Part shown: positions 34,901 through 48,330 of the stretch, one piece after another
How the letters are laid out: every line of letters begins with the position of its first letter
Numbering within the stretch: the stretch's first letter is position 1
Assembly: GCF_002865645.1 (NCBI RefSeq)
Contig: NW_020194562.1
Coordinates: forward strand, 1,054,001 to 1,118,000
Reading direction: 5' to 3'
Source of the DNA: Hyaloscypha bicolor E
Taxonomy: Eukaryota; Ascomycota; Leotiomycetes; Helotiales; Hyaloscyphaceae
Length of the DNA: 64,000 bases
Notes under the pieces: model-generated
What the model saw: only the letters and a program-made list of their open reading frames with translations
What the model was told of the DNA's origin: nothing
The model's database searches: none
Position numbers and translations under genes: made by a program

Positions 34901-37900
34901 CGAGCTTAGAGCTCAGCCCTAGATATAAAGACCTTAAAACTAGCTCGAGTAATTTATAAATAAATTATAGCAGCCTATACTTATTATAGAAATATTAGCT
35001 AATTATTACTACTTTCTATATATATAATTAAAAAGCTTCCCGGAACTACCTATATTTAAGTATAGTATATAAACGGTCTCTTTATTAAACTATTAGTAGA
35101 GGCAGTATTATAATAGTCTAATACTATAGTAGGTTTTATAAGATATATTAAGCTATATAAACCACTTTTATACTAGACTAATTTCATAAATAGATTCTTT
35201 ATAGTATTATAGAAATACAGGTAAATAAAGCCCTTAGATATTATTAAAGCTATTTATTAAGATTACTAGTAAAAATTAGACTTTCTTTCTCGAGTCTTAC
35301 CCTTTTACTTTATAAAGAACTTAAGAAAAGTTCATATAAAGCTTCTATTACTCTTTATATTAATATATTCTTTAGTCCTTAGTTATAATAATTTCTATAA
35401 GATAAATATCTTTATAGATTCTAATACCAGATATATAATAGGAATAATTAACTAGGCTAAGGCTAGGATTCTTCTATTTAGTATTTCTTTATAGAAGTTC
35501 GAAAACATACTTAGCTATATGAATTCTTAAAAATAGTACTACTATAATAATTATTATAAACTTAAGAACTTATTTTAGTAAACCTTTAAGGAAACTATTA
35601 GAGGAATCTCAGAGGCCTATAGGCAGGCTATTCATATTACGAGAATAGCTAGCTTTTTCCTATAATACAGGTTTGTCTAAAAAAATAAAGTTAGAGAAAT
35701 ACCTATAAAAAAGCCAGATTTGGCTCTAAAATATCTCAATATATTCTATATAACTAATAATAAAACCACTATATAATTAGGGCTAGTTAGAGAAACTTGG
35801 GAAATCTACTTATTAAGAATTAGATAATAGAGAGTTCTTACTTAAGAATACAAATATAATAATATATAAAAGCTAGTTAGTAGGCTATATAAAACGACCC
35901 AAAATATAGAATAGTAGCCAAAGTAGTTCTAGGAAATATAAAGTAATAATAAGAATAGAAAGATCAAATTCCTTTAGTTAAATAAAATAAAGCACCTAAA
36001 AAATTAGTAATATCCTATACTACTAATTATATTCCAATAACTATTATCTTTAAGCCTTATATAAGTCAATTCATATGAAATATCCTCAGATAATATCCTT
36101 GTCTTTTAATAATAACTTTAGTACTACTAGGTCTAGAAATATCTTTCTACTAATAAAGATTTAATAAATACCTTTTATAGTTTTAGTATAAGACTCTCTA
36201 TTATTAAAATTAATAATTCTATCTTTCTAACTAATATATTATCCCGTAATTCTATAAATATCTCTATATTTTGCCTCTAATATATCTAGTATAATAGTAC
36301 TAATATTCTTAAGGCCAATTTTAACTATCTACTTTAATAGTCTTTTAAGAAAAACCTAAAGTCCGAGAATACTTACTAAAGCATTCTTCTAAAAGTATTC
36401 AATTAGCTCCTGAAAAAAGGCGGGATTAGTACTAGCTATATTATTAAGTAGCCCTTTATAATACTTATAGGCTACCAGGCAATTATCGAGAAATAATATA
36501 AAGATATAGCTATAAATATTTTTGGGATTAATATTCTAAATACTTATTAGTTTAGTCTAGTACCCTAATAATTATATAAAGATTATTCCTAATATAATTA
36601 TATCTTATTAGACCTTAAAATATCTATAAATAAGATATAGTCCGAACTTACTTTATATATTATAGTATATAAAAATACTAGCGAGATTCTAAAAATAATA
36701 ATATAAGACCTAAGGCTAGTTTCTATTATTAAGAAATTAGTTATATCTTTTCTAGAACTAGTTAATATAAGCTTATTATATTATATAAAAATTATATATA
36801 TATTTAATAACTTTCTCAAATTACTAATTATAAGAGTAATATAAAGTCTAGCTATAGCTAAGAGCTTAATAATTAAGACTACTACTATTCTAATATATAT
36901 TTTAAAATAAAGTAAGGAGATAATAATATAATTATTAAAAGAATAACTAAAAGTAAAAATATTTTTAAGTAATTATATAGTATATTTCTTCTTAAAAGCT
37001 TCCTAGTCAAATTAAGGGAAATCCTTACTTATAGTTATTTTATAGGATAAAGTAAATCCGAATACTATAGCCTAATCCTCTAATAATTACTACGAAAGTC
37101 ATTCGTAAAGTAATAGATATAGAATAGTAGCTAATTAAGTAGTAATTACAGATATTTATAAATTAGGCTAGGCTCGGTTTTATTAACTAGGGCTTTTTAT
37201 TAGTATTTAAATATATTAATAAGATATAGTATAATTAGAAGTAACTTATTATCTTAGCTACCTAATCTTTATATATAATGTATTATTATTATTAAAGCTA
37301 ATAAGTCGACTTTAGAAAATACAGAAAGTAATTTATATTATACTAATTAATAATCTACTTAGATTATTAGTTACGGACATTTATTATAACCTCATATTTA
37401 TTTCCTTTAATAGTTTTATATATTATATAGCTCTCCCAAAACCCTTTATAATAAATAATAATAAGGCCATTTACTAATATAATTTTATAGGCCGATTTCT
37501 TTTCCTTAATTTTTTAAATACTTTTCCCTCAATTCTCTAAAATAGAGAAGTATCTAGGGTAATATCTCGCAAACTAATACGGCTTAATTAACTATTAGCT
37601 TCCTTTAGAAATATAATATTATAACTTGTTTAATTAGATAAATAATAACTTTCTAACTTCTATAAAAGTCCGGATTTCCTTAGTTTAGATTATTATAAGA
37701 CCTCAAAATTTATATTAGATAGTAATTCATTAATAACTAAATAGATTCTTTTTAAGTAAGTTAATATTTATATATTATAAATATTTTTAGTAAATTTATA
37801 AGAAATCTATTTATTTTTGCTATCTAGTTCTATAAAGTCGAATTTATAAATAGGATAATAATAGAAAGTAGTCTTATTTCTATTAATTATAGAATAATAG

Positions 37901-39056
37901 CTATAAATCCTTACTATACTATAATTATATGAGATTAAAAAGGCAAGAATTTCCTAATAAAGTTCCTTTTTATATTTTACTAGTCTAAAAAGTTTAATAA
38001 TACCCCTTACTACTATTATTATATTATAAATATTTTATTAATCTATAATATTAAATACTATAGTATTATACTTTATTTTATAGGTTAAGAATAGAAAGTA
38101 TATAAAATATATAGCTATAAAGAAAGATATATCTATAAGCTTGCCTATAAAAGGTTTAATTCTCTTGAGCTAATTCTCCGTAAATACCCCTCGCCTAAAT
38201 ACTATAAAGTAGTCGGATTATAAACGAGTTTTAGTAATAGAAATAAAATTATTCTAGCCTTTATTAATACTTTTAATTAGAATCTTGAGATACTTAGTAC
38301 TATATATAGCTAGGATTTCTATAAAAGAAACTATTAATAATAAAATATTATAGATAATTCTAGCCTTATTTTTATTCTATACTATCTTATAAGTTTCTTT
38401 AAATAAATCATTATAAAATAAGAAATTATTAGGAAATATTTACTTAGTCTCGAGAAGAATTTAATATAAGCTCTTATTTATAGCTATAATACCTAATTCG
38501 GATTTGCCTATAAAGCTACCTTTAGTTATAAGTATAGTTTTATAATATATATTTTGGTATAGGGCACTTTTAATATTTCTTGGCTTTTAATTACTAAAGC
38601 TAGTAGAACTAGCTTCGGATAATTTACTATAAAGGAATAATAATAACTTCTTCCTTATAAGTAAGTAATTTATATTATTTTCTGGCCCCTAGTATTTCTC
38701 AAGCCAGCTATTCTTTTCGAAATCCCTCCTAGTCTAATAGTCTTATTTGAAGTATTTCTTGAATTACTTTTATTTTTCAATTTAATAATTAATTGAATTA
38801 ATCTTATTATTAGTAATACTATTAGCTATTAACTAGCCAAATATATTTCCAAAAGCCAAGTATACTATAAATATTCGTAATTACTTTTAAAGGCACTTAA
38901 TTAGTATATAAATAAGTAGTTCTTCGGGTTCTTGGGCTTGTTTTCGTTTTTAATTCTTATCTTATAAAGGAGCTAATAGATTCTATAAAAACTTGACTTA
39001 AGTTAGCTTTATAATATAGTAAAATAAGAATAATATACCTCTTTACTAGAAGTATT
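28951..39056. other. RIP-degraded AT/TpA-rich block, unclassified repeats
   Basis: Stops occur in every frame and TpA is extremely frequent. The part 28950-33850 is milder; long plus-strand frames can still be followed through TAA/TAG codons (for example around 31700-32100 and 32700-33500), so it was once coding, but apart from 31288-31516 I recognise nothing. The part 33850-39056 is more heavily mutated and I could not identify a reverse transcriptase or transposase. Confidence 0.6.
31288..31516 (+). pseudogene. RIP-mutated copy of the upstream part of the DUF3435 pseudogene
   Basis: This stretch aligns along its length with the reverse complement of about 54312-54567. Shared blocks include CAGTACAGCGTACCTTCTGC (GTACAGCGTGCCTTCTGC in the other copy), AGAGCAACAAGT and TTATCGGCC. 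Most differences are G-to-A or C-to-T in this copy (GATGGATGG becomes GATAGATAG; GGCTGAATTGGAG becomes GGCTAAATTAGAG), which is RIP polarity. Weaker similarity appears to continue on both sides. This copy has lost its frame. Confidence 0.75.
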
Positions 39057-39369
39057 ACTAGTTAGGGAAGTAATTAGATTAGTTTAGTATTCCTATCTTT
39101 AGATATAGTTTATTCTAAGAAATATTATATTTCCTTTAGGTATATACTCTTATAAGAAAGTAGCTATAATAGCTAGTATAAAGGCATAATCTATTAAGGA
39201 TAGAATATTAGAAACAGGTATAAAATAAAGCTAAGCCAGAATTACTTAAACGAAATAATACTAAAAATCAAAATATCTTTCCTACTTTATTTCATAGCTT
39301 AATATTTTCCAATATATAAGATTCTTTGAATTTTAAGCCTTTAACTATTATATTAATCCTACTATTACA
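39057..39369 (+). repeat. 5' LTR of the gypsy element
   Basis: The last 199 bp (39171-39369) align without large gaps to 46972-47170, sharing GGTATAAAA, GAAGCTAAGCCAGAATTACTT-like sequence and CCTTTAACTATTATATTAAT. The upstream 110 bp are only loosely alignable, so the left boundary is approximate. Confidence 0.75.
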
Positions 39370-42300
39370 TAATACTAAACTTATTTGACTCGGCCTATAG
39401 AGGCAATATAATACTACCGGTAAAGAACCTGTATTTGTTCTTAGAAAGTAAAAACAAAATACCGCTTTTAATATTTAATAACCTCCTCGAACTATAAAGA
39501 ACTAGAGAGCTTAACTAGAAATATAATATCCTCTATAACCTAGTTAACCTCGGAGCCTAACCCTTAACTAGAGCAAATAATATTCCCTTCCTAGTAGTCA
39601 GTTCTCTACTAATATAAAAGAAGAAAGATATTATCCTCTATAACCCGGTTAATCTTAAAGCCTAACCCTTAACTAGAGCAAATAATATTTCCTTAATACT
39701 AATAAGAGTAAAAAAACCGGCCCCCTCTCCTAGTATAGGAAGAATTAGTAATAGTTTACTAATTTAAAATAAGAAAAGATAATAGTTGATTTTAGTCTAC
39801 TAACTTAAAACTAGATAAGATAATAATTAGTTATAGTTTACTAATATTAAATAAGAAGAACTTATTTAGTATTTACCTCTATAGCTAATATCCTTTCTAA
39901 AGCTATTATAGATAGCCCAGGGCCAAGTACTACTACTATAGGTATATTAGATAAAAGGCCCTAGTATAACGAAATAAAGGAGCCAGACTTTAATATTATA
40001 AACCTATACTACCGGGAAAACCATTATAATACTATTCCAGAAGAAAATATTAAGGAGTAACTAGCCGATTTAAAACTCAAAATTAATATAAATACTTCAA
40101 AAACAGATAAGACCTAGTAGAAATTACTTATACGGGATAACCTTATTAATAAATACCGCCTTATAGCCAATAAACAAGCGAAATACTACTAGAAATTCCA
40201 TTTATATATTAACTAACTTACTAAGAAAATTAACGAGCTAGAGGCAATTACCGGTTAACTCTATATAAGAAAAAGACTAGTATAAGAAAAAGTAATAAAG
40301 TAGAAATCCAAATAGGCAAATATTCAGGAATATTATAGATCTCTATTAGGAGAACTATTTAGGGGCCAATACCAAGGCTCCCTCCCGCTTTCTATTTATA
40401 GTAATTAACTATAGCTCGTTAGAATTAAGAATTCTGCCCTATTTACAGGTAAGAATAATTACTAAATTAATAACTAGATATTTAATATAAGAAATAAACT
40501 AATATAGAACTTCTCTGAATTTAATAGCAAACTACTAAAGATTACTTATATAATATAACTAGTTACCGGAAATATCTATAACTTTATTTATAATTGACTG
40601 GAACCTAGATTAGTCGGATAGATCTTAACTACCAAATAAATCTTTAAGAGTCTCTAGTAAGCTTATAGCAAAAGTAAAGAGATAGAGTACTAGGAAGCAA
40701 AAGAGATATACTAGTACCTGAGATAAGAGAATAAGCTATTTCCGATATTCTGGATAAAGTTTACTTACTTAATAATAAAACTAGGAAAGTTATTAAATAA
40801 CTAATATAATAACTTAATAAATAAAATAAATCTTAAGCTACTTAAAAGCTTGGGTAATAAGAAGTTTAATACTTCCAGGAACCTTACTAAATAGTATATG
40901 GAATAAGAAAACAGGCTTCTCTTAATTAAAAATCAATAATTCTAGGAGAAATAACTAGTAGAAACTACTTGCTACCAAATACTATCTCGGGCTAAAAAGC
41001 CTACCGGGATCCAAGGAGTTATAGTAACTCTATATCTAACGGATTAACCTTAGCGGCCGGTATTCTTATAGCTAAAGGAAGCAGTTCGCCAAGAATTTGA
41101 GAAAAGACTAGACCGGCCAAAGGGCCTTTATTATTATAGCTATAGAAAGCCTAAATATATAAAAAGTACCTGTCCTAACTTTAATAAAATTATACCTATT
41201 AAAGAGAATTATTTAGAAAAAGCTAATAATTCAGGAATAAATAATAAGGATACTGACTCTTATCTATTATCTAATAAGAAATATAATATTAATAAGCCAG
41301 GAAAAGTCTAGCTCTAGATATAAAAGTAGCCTTTCTAGAATAAGAATTCTATCAAGAACCTATAGATCTCACTTAGCTAATTAGCAGGAACTAGTTCCTT
41401 ATTAATTATTAAGTATACTAGAAAGGCAAAACTATAACTTTCTAGTATTTAGTAAATACCGGAGCAAATATATATATTCTAATTAACCAAAAATATATTT
41501 GCCCCTTAATAAAAGTACTATAAATGTCCTTATATAAACTCAAAACCCCCGTTTCCTTATAAGGTTTTAATAAATAATCTAGTAAAGCTATTTAATATCT
41601 AGTTACTATAGATCTAGCTATTAATTAGTACTCCCAAACTCAATAATACCTACTTACTACTAACCTCGGCTCTTATAATATAATCCTGGAAAGGAAATAG
41701 CTAGTAAAGTATAATATCCTACTAGACTATTAATAGAATTAACTCTATTAGCCAGAGAACTATAAGACAAATTAGCCAGACTTTATTTAGAAAATCCAAT
41801 ATTTTAATAAGAAATATTAAAAAGATAACCGCTCCAAAAATACTTTAACTAGAATCCTAAAAAGAACTAATAAAACCAGATCCGAGAAATAAAAGAATAT
41901 ACTTCTTATCCCTCTATAAGACCTTCTTATAAGGAAAGCCAAATACCAAGTAAGAAAGAAAGAGCTAGACCTTAATACTTTTGAAATAGTCAAGCTACTA
42001 GACTATTTCTACTATTTTATTAGAGCGGCTGTTTTCTAATTAAGTACTAAAAACTCCGGTAACTTAGTCGGATTAATTACTATTAATGAGATTAACTATA
42101 TACTTAAGAAACAGGGTTATAAACTAAAGAGATATCTACTACTACCCGTAGTAATTAGATAACTAATACTATAGCCTGCCGGATACTATACTTAAACCAG
42201 TAACCTAATATATTCCCTGAATATAAATAAACCTAATACCCTTAGTAATATACTATTTTTTAATCCCAAAGAACTTTAAGAACTCCAGATATCCCTCTCT

Positions 42301-45300
42301 ATATAGCTATATAATATGGCTAGGGCATTCTCTAAGAAAGTAGTAAATAAGCTTCCCTAGTCTCAATTCTTTAATTACAAGCTCTGTTTTAATAGACTAG
42401 ATCCCTTAATAAGAATAGCCCACCTCTATAAGATAAGCTCTAGTAAACTCGAAAAAATAAAAGAATATCTTATTAAGAACCTAAAAAAGGGTTTTATTAA
42501 GCCATTCGAATTTTCCTTTTTATTACTAGTCTTATTTATTAAAAAGAAAGACAGTAGCCTATAATTTTATATTAACTATTAATAACTAAATGCCATAATA
42601 AAAAAGAACTACTACCCCCTACTACTTATTATTAAAACTCTCGACTAATTAGCCAAATTATTAGTATTTACTAAATTAGATATTTAATATACTTTTAATC
42701 GAATTCATATAGAACTAGCTTTTATAGTATAGGCAGCTTTTAGAACAAGATATAAATTCTTTAAACCGGTAGTTCTACTATTCGGACTCTATAATAGTCT
42801 AGTAACCTTCTAGTAATATATTAATACTATCCTAATAAACTATTTAAATAACTTTTACTTAGCCTATATTAATAATATACTAATCTTCTCCAAAAATAAA
42901 AAGAAGTATTAATAGTATATTAGAATAGTTCTATAAAAGCTCTAGGATACCGGATTATAAGTTAATATCTATAAATATAAATTTGAAGTTTCTAAAATAA
43001 TATTCTTAGAATTTATTATTTCGGATTAGGATATATAAGTAGACCCTACCAAAACCTCTATTATTCGAAACTAGTATTAACCTATAATAAAAAGGAAAAT
43101 ATAGTTATTTTTAGGCTTCTATAACTTCTACTATAGGTTTATCCAAGCCTATAGATATATCTCTCGCCCCCTAAATTATTTAACTAAAAGGGATACTTTA
43201 CTAAAGTTTATATTTAATAAAACCTAGCTAGATACCTTTAATTAGCTTAAGAATTTGCTTTTCTCTGCCCCTATATTTCTCTATTTCAAATATAATAAGG
43301 AAATCCGCCTGAAAACCGACTATTTGGACCTAGCTACTATAAGTATATTCTCTTAAAAAAGTTCAAAGAACGAATAATAGTATCTAATCTTGTTCTATTT
43401 CAAAGCTCTTTAAGGAGCCGAAAGCTATTACAAAATTCATAATAAGGAACTCCTTACTATTATCCAAGAACTCCGGAAATAATAAATAGAACTAATTAGC
43501 TTACCTAATTTTCTAATTATTACTAACTATAAAGCTCTCGAATATTTCAATACTAAAAGGCCCTTAAATAAATAATAAATCCGATAAATAGGTTTCCTAT
43601 TATAATTCTATTACTAGATTACCTATTAGCCAGATAAAGATAATACTATTACTAATATCTTATCCCGAAAAAACAAACTTATACTAATCCAGAAACAGGC
43701 TAAAAAGGCTAAGAAAACTAGACAAGTTATTCTATTAGATCTAATTCTCGCTTCTACTAAAACAAAAGATATAGCTTATACTCCTGCCAAGATAAAAGAA
43801 ATAGACAAGCTATTAGTTATAGTCAAAGTCCTATAAGCTAATTAGACGAACCCAGTTCTAGAGAATAAATACAAGAAAGCCCGGGAAAATATAGATCTAT
43901 AAGAAATATTAAATAGCTATATATTTTATAATAAAAAACTTACTATACCAGACAGATATAATAATCTATAAACTAGGCTCCTATAACAAATTTATAGTAT
44001 AATAACTACTATATATTCCGGTTAAAATAAGACAAAAATCTTAGTTTGGAAACTTTACTAATAGCTTACTTTCTTTATAAATATTAACTGCTTTATAGTA
44101 AACTATTACAAATATTAAAGGTCTTATAAGCTAAAAAATAAAATACCAGGCTTATTATACCTATTACTAGTTCCCCTAAAAACATAAAATAATTTGTTTA
44201 TAGATTTCTATACTCCTAGCTCTATAAGTAAGAAATATAATAATATATTTATTATAATTAATTAATTATTCAAATAATATATAAGTCTACTAATAACCAA
44301 GAATACTATAGCCAGAACTACTACTGGCCTATTCTACTACTATATCTAGTAATTCCGAGAATTTCTCTTTACTATTATAAATAACCAAGAACCCTAATTC
44401 ATTTCAGACTTTATAAATAAACTATTAAGATTAACTAGAACTAAGCTAAAGCTCTTAACTATAGAATATACCCAAACTAATAAATAAACAGAAATTATTA
44501 ACTAGATTATTAATACCCGACTTTATTCCTTTATTAATTACTTCCAGGATAATTAGGTAAATTTACTTCCGGTACTTAATACTATAAGTACTGCCTGCCC
44601 ATATAAATTAACCGGCTTATTTCCTTTAATAATCAACTATAGCTATAAACCCAGGCTAAACTTTAACTAGATACTACTAATAATAGAGTTCAAAATACCG
44701 AGAAAGAAACTCAATTAAATAGAAATATAATAGTAAACTAAAAGAATTAATACCGCTATTAATTATACCCGAGAATATATAATAATAGCTCAGGAGTATT
44801 AAGCCAAGCAAACTAATAAGAAATAGTAAGAACTAGACTTTAGTCTAGGAAATATAATCTATATAATTAAAAAGATATAGAAAACGGACCGTCCGTCTAA
44901 TAAATTAGACTACCTCCTTACTAGACTATTTAAAATTAATAAAATAGTCGGCTATTTATATTAATTAGACCTTCTTTTATTATATAGGATTTGGCTAATT
45001 TTCTATATAAATAGACTTTATAAGGATCCTGCTAACCTACTATCCGGCCAGACTAATAAAGAGCCTAGTTCTACTAAAGTTAATAGTAAACTCAAATAGG
45101 AAATCGAAAAGATCCTCTCTTCCAAGGTACTTTATAGTAAGCTTTACTATAAGATTAAATAAAAGAAATAGGATATAAATAACAAATAGTACCTTATATT
45201 AAACTTCAAGAACTTAGTACTTGAACTATATAAATTCTATAAGCAGAACCCTAATAAAGTAAGACCTCCTATCTAGCTAAACAAATGGATTTAGTATACT

Positions 45301-45754
45301 AAAGAGAACGAGTTTAATAAAAACTACCCAGATAATAATAAATCTCGATAATAAGGCCTCTATAACTAGAGGAGAAAAAGAAAAACCTAGATACTTCCCG
45401 GATTTTATCTAAACCCTAGTATATTTCCTTTATTCTACTATATTAGTACCTATTCTCTTTTCCAGAAATCTGGGCAAAATACCTTTTTTTATTATACTAG
45501 GCTATACTTTACTATTTAGGCAAATTGCAAAAAAAGTGAATTCTTAAAGCTAAGCCAAAGGTAAATACTCGCCTATATTAGTTTGAAATATTATTAAAAA
45601 ATCGAGGGAAACCTTCCCAACTACTTTAACCTTTATAACCTCAACTATTTATACTACTACTACTGCCTTAATAGAACCATTAATAAAGGCAAAACAGACA
45701 AGAAATCCCGGTAATATATTATCGGCAGCCAGACCAAATAAGGCTACTTGCTAG

Positions 45755-46285
45755 ATCCTAGATAACTTGAGTAATAGTAGTAATATCTCAAGTTTAGTAG
45801 CTACTACTATTATTAATATAATTACCGGCCAAACCACCTTTATAAACGAAAATAGTAATTCCCTTACCCAAAAACAGGTCAATATACAGAATACGGCCCG
45901 TACTACTCTTAAGAATATACCTGAAATTACTATAGAAGATATCTTGGCAGAATATTCTAATAATAATAAAATAAAGGTTTTAGTTACTAGTAATAACAAG
46001 TCTAATAGTCAAATGGGCGGAATAAACAATACTAATAAGGGCTACCTAATTAACCTTATAGAGCCAAATACCAAGAAGGCAAAAAAGAATAAGGCTAGCT
46101 TGTCCAAGAAATATAAGATATCGGATAATAGTAAGGATTCCAATAACGAAAAGACTAAGGACGAAAAGACTTCTAGTAATAAAGGAGACTCTAACCATAA
46201 TAAAGGTAGCCAAACTAGTATTAAGATACCTATTATAACTAGAAAACATATAGTATTAAGTAGTAATTATTATATAAAGCACTAG
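45755..46285 (+). CDS. Extra open reading frame between integrase and 3' LTR, RIP-altered
   Basis: A 176-codon frame without stops in a region where most frames are broken; there is no ATG at its start. The translation is strongly Asn/Lys/Ser-rich (for example SDNSKDSNNEKTKDEKTSSN). GAN/GAR codons become AAN/AAR by G-to-A change, so this is what RIP would make of an Asp/Glu-rich acidic protein. The same frame continues beyond the stop with further readable sequence to about 46700, including a Lys/Leu-rich probable coiled coil near 46500. Function unknown; no envelope-like or other known domain is recognised. It is unlikely to be functional now. Confidence 0.4.
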   Translation: MLDNLSNSSNISSLVATTIINIITGQTTFINENSNSLTQKQVNIQNTARTTLKNIPEITIEDILAEYSNNNKIKVLVTSNNKSNSQMGGINNTNKGYLINLIEPNTKKAKKNKASLSKKYKISDNSKDSNNEKTKDEKTSSNKGDSNHNKGSQTSIKIPIITRKHIVLSSNYYIKH

Positions 46286-46849
46286 TCTAAAACCAAGAGC
46301 TAGTAAATAATCCTAAAGGCCAAATTAAAGAAGCAATACCCTATAGATATTAACAAATTAGTAGATAATACTATTTAAGAAGTCGGAAAACCCCTTAGAA
46401 GCTCCTATAAAACCAAAATCATATAGCTTAAGACCCGGGAATTTAATAATAAAGTAGCTCAAGTAGCTACCCTTAATATATAAGTCTCTACTATAGAGAA
46501 ATAACTTGAGGATATATATATTAAGCTCGAGAAGGCCCAGAAATTAATTAAGCAGCTTAAAAACAGTATAATCAAGCCAAATACTGCTACCCTAACCAAG
46601 AAGAAAGGCAAGCAAGCTACTATATCGAAGCCTATATTAATAAATAGACTCGATCTGCCACCCCTATTCGAAAACCGCCCAATAATAATAGTCCCAATAT
46701 TGGCTATGGCTTATATGTCACTCTCAGACCATATTATTAACATGGGTATAGGTATAATACAAGTAACGGATACTAAGGACTAGCCGGAATGTACTAGGAA
46801 CTGGGTTATTCTAGTAGAGTCAAGACTATACTTCGATTATAAGTAAGCT

Positions 46850-47170
46850 ATAGAAATTGGACGGAATAGGATTAATGGCCATTATTTCCTCTTTTTTCTT
46901 TTCTATACTATAGCTAAATAATTCCCTAAATAAGGGCATTTAGACTTCTCTTTAGAGAGAGGTAATATAACGGCTAGTATAAGGGCATAATTTGCTAAGG
47001 ACAGGATATCGGAAACAGGTATAAAACGAAGCTAAGCCAGAATTACTTAGACGAAATAATACTAAAGATTAAGGCATCCTCCCTATTTTATTCTATAGCT
47101 TAGTATTTTCTAATATATAAGATTCTTTGAACTTTGAGCCTTTAACTATTATATTAATCCCGCCGTTATA
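46850..47170 (+). repeat. 3' LTR of the gypsy element
   Basis: Direct repeat of 39057-39369. It is visibly less mutated than the left copy (for example CGGAAACAGGTATAAAACGAAGC versus its A/T-substituted partner). Confidence 0.75.
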
Positions 47171-48330
47171 GTAGCTATAGTCGTCCCTTCTTAATACTTT
47201 AAGGCCGCTTCCCTATTAATAATTAGTTAAAGTATATAGTAACGGGAACAAATAGCTAACCTTAGTCTTTTAGTACTAAGGGTTATTACCCAAACTTTTA
47301 GATATTTCGTTTTGCTTAATATAGGGCTATATTAACTGGAAGGAGGAGGAGTAATAAGTGGGTTTATATTACTACTAGGAGTAATAAATAGAGATAGAAG
47401 AAAGAGTCAGAGATAGAGTACTAGACAAGGGTAATTAGTAATAAAATATACTAGAGTTTGGGATAAAATATAGAAGCGGTAACTATTACTATTTTTGTTA
47501 TTTCGTAAATGCAGTATCCCTTCCTCCGGAACTACTTATATCTGAGATTAGCTCATCTAAGAAAATACAGGAATCAAGCTAGTTTGGGTTAGCTCTAGTA
47601 CTAGAATACCGACTTTTGGAGATATAGAAAGTTTGCGGACCGTAATATAGGCTATACTAGTAATATTAGTTAGTACTATTCCACCCGGTTCGTTAATACG
47701 AGCAATTAATTAATTAGACCTAAGCAAGGAGCCCGATTTGCTAATAAAAGAGCCCAATTTTAAAATAATTTATAACTTTCTAATAAAGGATAAAGGCCAA
47801 AATTTAATTAAATAAAAAGGATTAATATTTATAAGAAACTCAAATAAATCTTTCTTAGATTAAATTCTATTAAAGATTAAAAGATATATATAATTTTATA
47901 TGTTTTAAATTAAAATTATAATAAAAAGATTTTATAACTATAATAAAAGGTTAGGGCTAATATTACTTAATTAATATAATTAACTAAATTATTTCTAATA
48001 AATTATATTAATAGGATTTTAATAATTTATAGGGTTTAAAGTATTTTAGTATTTTAAAAATTTGCTTGTATTCGACTTCGTATTTATAAACCGGAGTTTG
48101 CTTAAGCAGGCGATTAAGTAATCGGGGCCCGCGATTGGGCAATAGAGACTCCGATTGACCAATTGCTCGTATTAACGAACGGGGGGTAATAGTACTAGGC
48201 TAAATAAAGACTAGTTAGTATCCAGCGGTATCTTATTAGCCGATATTGTGCCTTATAACAAATCTGGTTTGCGGCCTGATCCGTAAGGTGAATTTTGTAA
48301 CTCCCGATTTACTTACCGAGGGAAGAAGTA
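47171..48330. other. AT-rich repeat debris
   Basis: No gene seen. Composition is mixed: 47750-48060 is strongly AT-rich, while 48060-48330 is more GC-rich and contains an imperfect palindrome (about 48120-48180, with GCGATTGGGCAAT and its partner GACCAATTGCTCG). Confidence 0.45.

Larger units (their letters stand above)
39057..47170 (+). mobile_element. RIP-degraded Ty3/gypsy LTR retrotransposon
   Basis: About 8.1 kb bounded by direct LTRs. Order of recognisable pieces on plus: gag zinc knuckle near 41116-41185 (YYYSYRKPKYIKSTC, the CCHC box with C and H turned to Y); protease-like VNTGANIYILINQKYI near 41450-41505; reverse transcriptase near 42510-42910 (YPLLLI, FTKLDI, VVLLFGLYNS and YINN for the YVDD active site); RNase H end near 43500-43680 (ITYQPDKDNTITNILSRKN); integrase near 44170-44700 (FISDFINKLLRLTRTKLKLL, NQIINTRL). 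The order PR-RT-RH-IN defines Ty3/gypsy. Dozens of TAA/TAG codons at former CAA/CAG/TGG show RIP. An extra open frame lies between integrase and the 3' LTR. The exact 5' end of the left LTR is uncertain by tens of bases. Confidence 0.88.

Noticed and set aside
33850..39056. Possible LINE or copia reverse transcriptase in the AT-rich block
   Set aside because: I tried several frames on both strands but found no convincing catalytic motif; left unclassified.
45751..46249. Minus-strand ORFs opposite the gypsy extra ORF
   Set aside because: They are antisense shadows of the Asn/Lys-rich plus frame; hydrophobic composition follows from the complement.
39052..47175. A 5-bp target duplication for the gypsy element
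   Set aside because: The left LTR boundary is blurred by RIP, and the bases before it do not convincingly match those after the right LTR.
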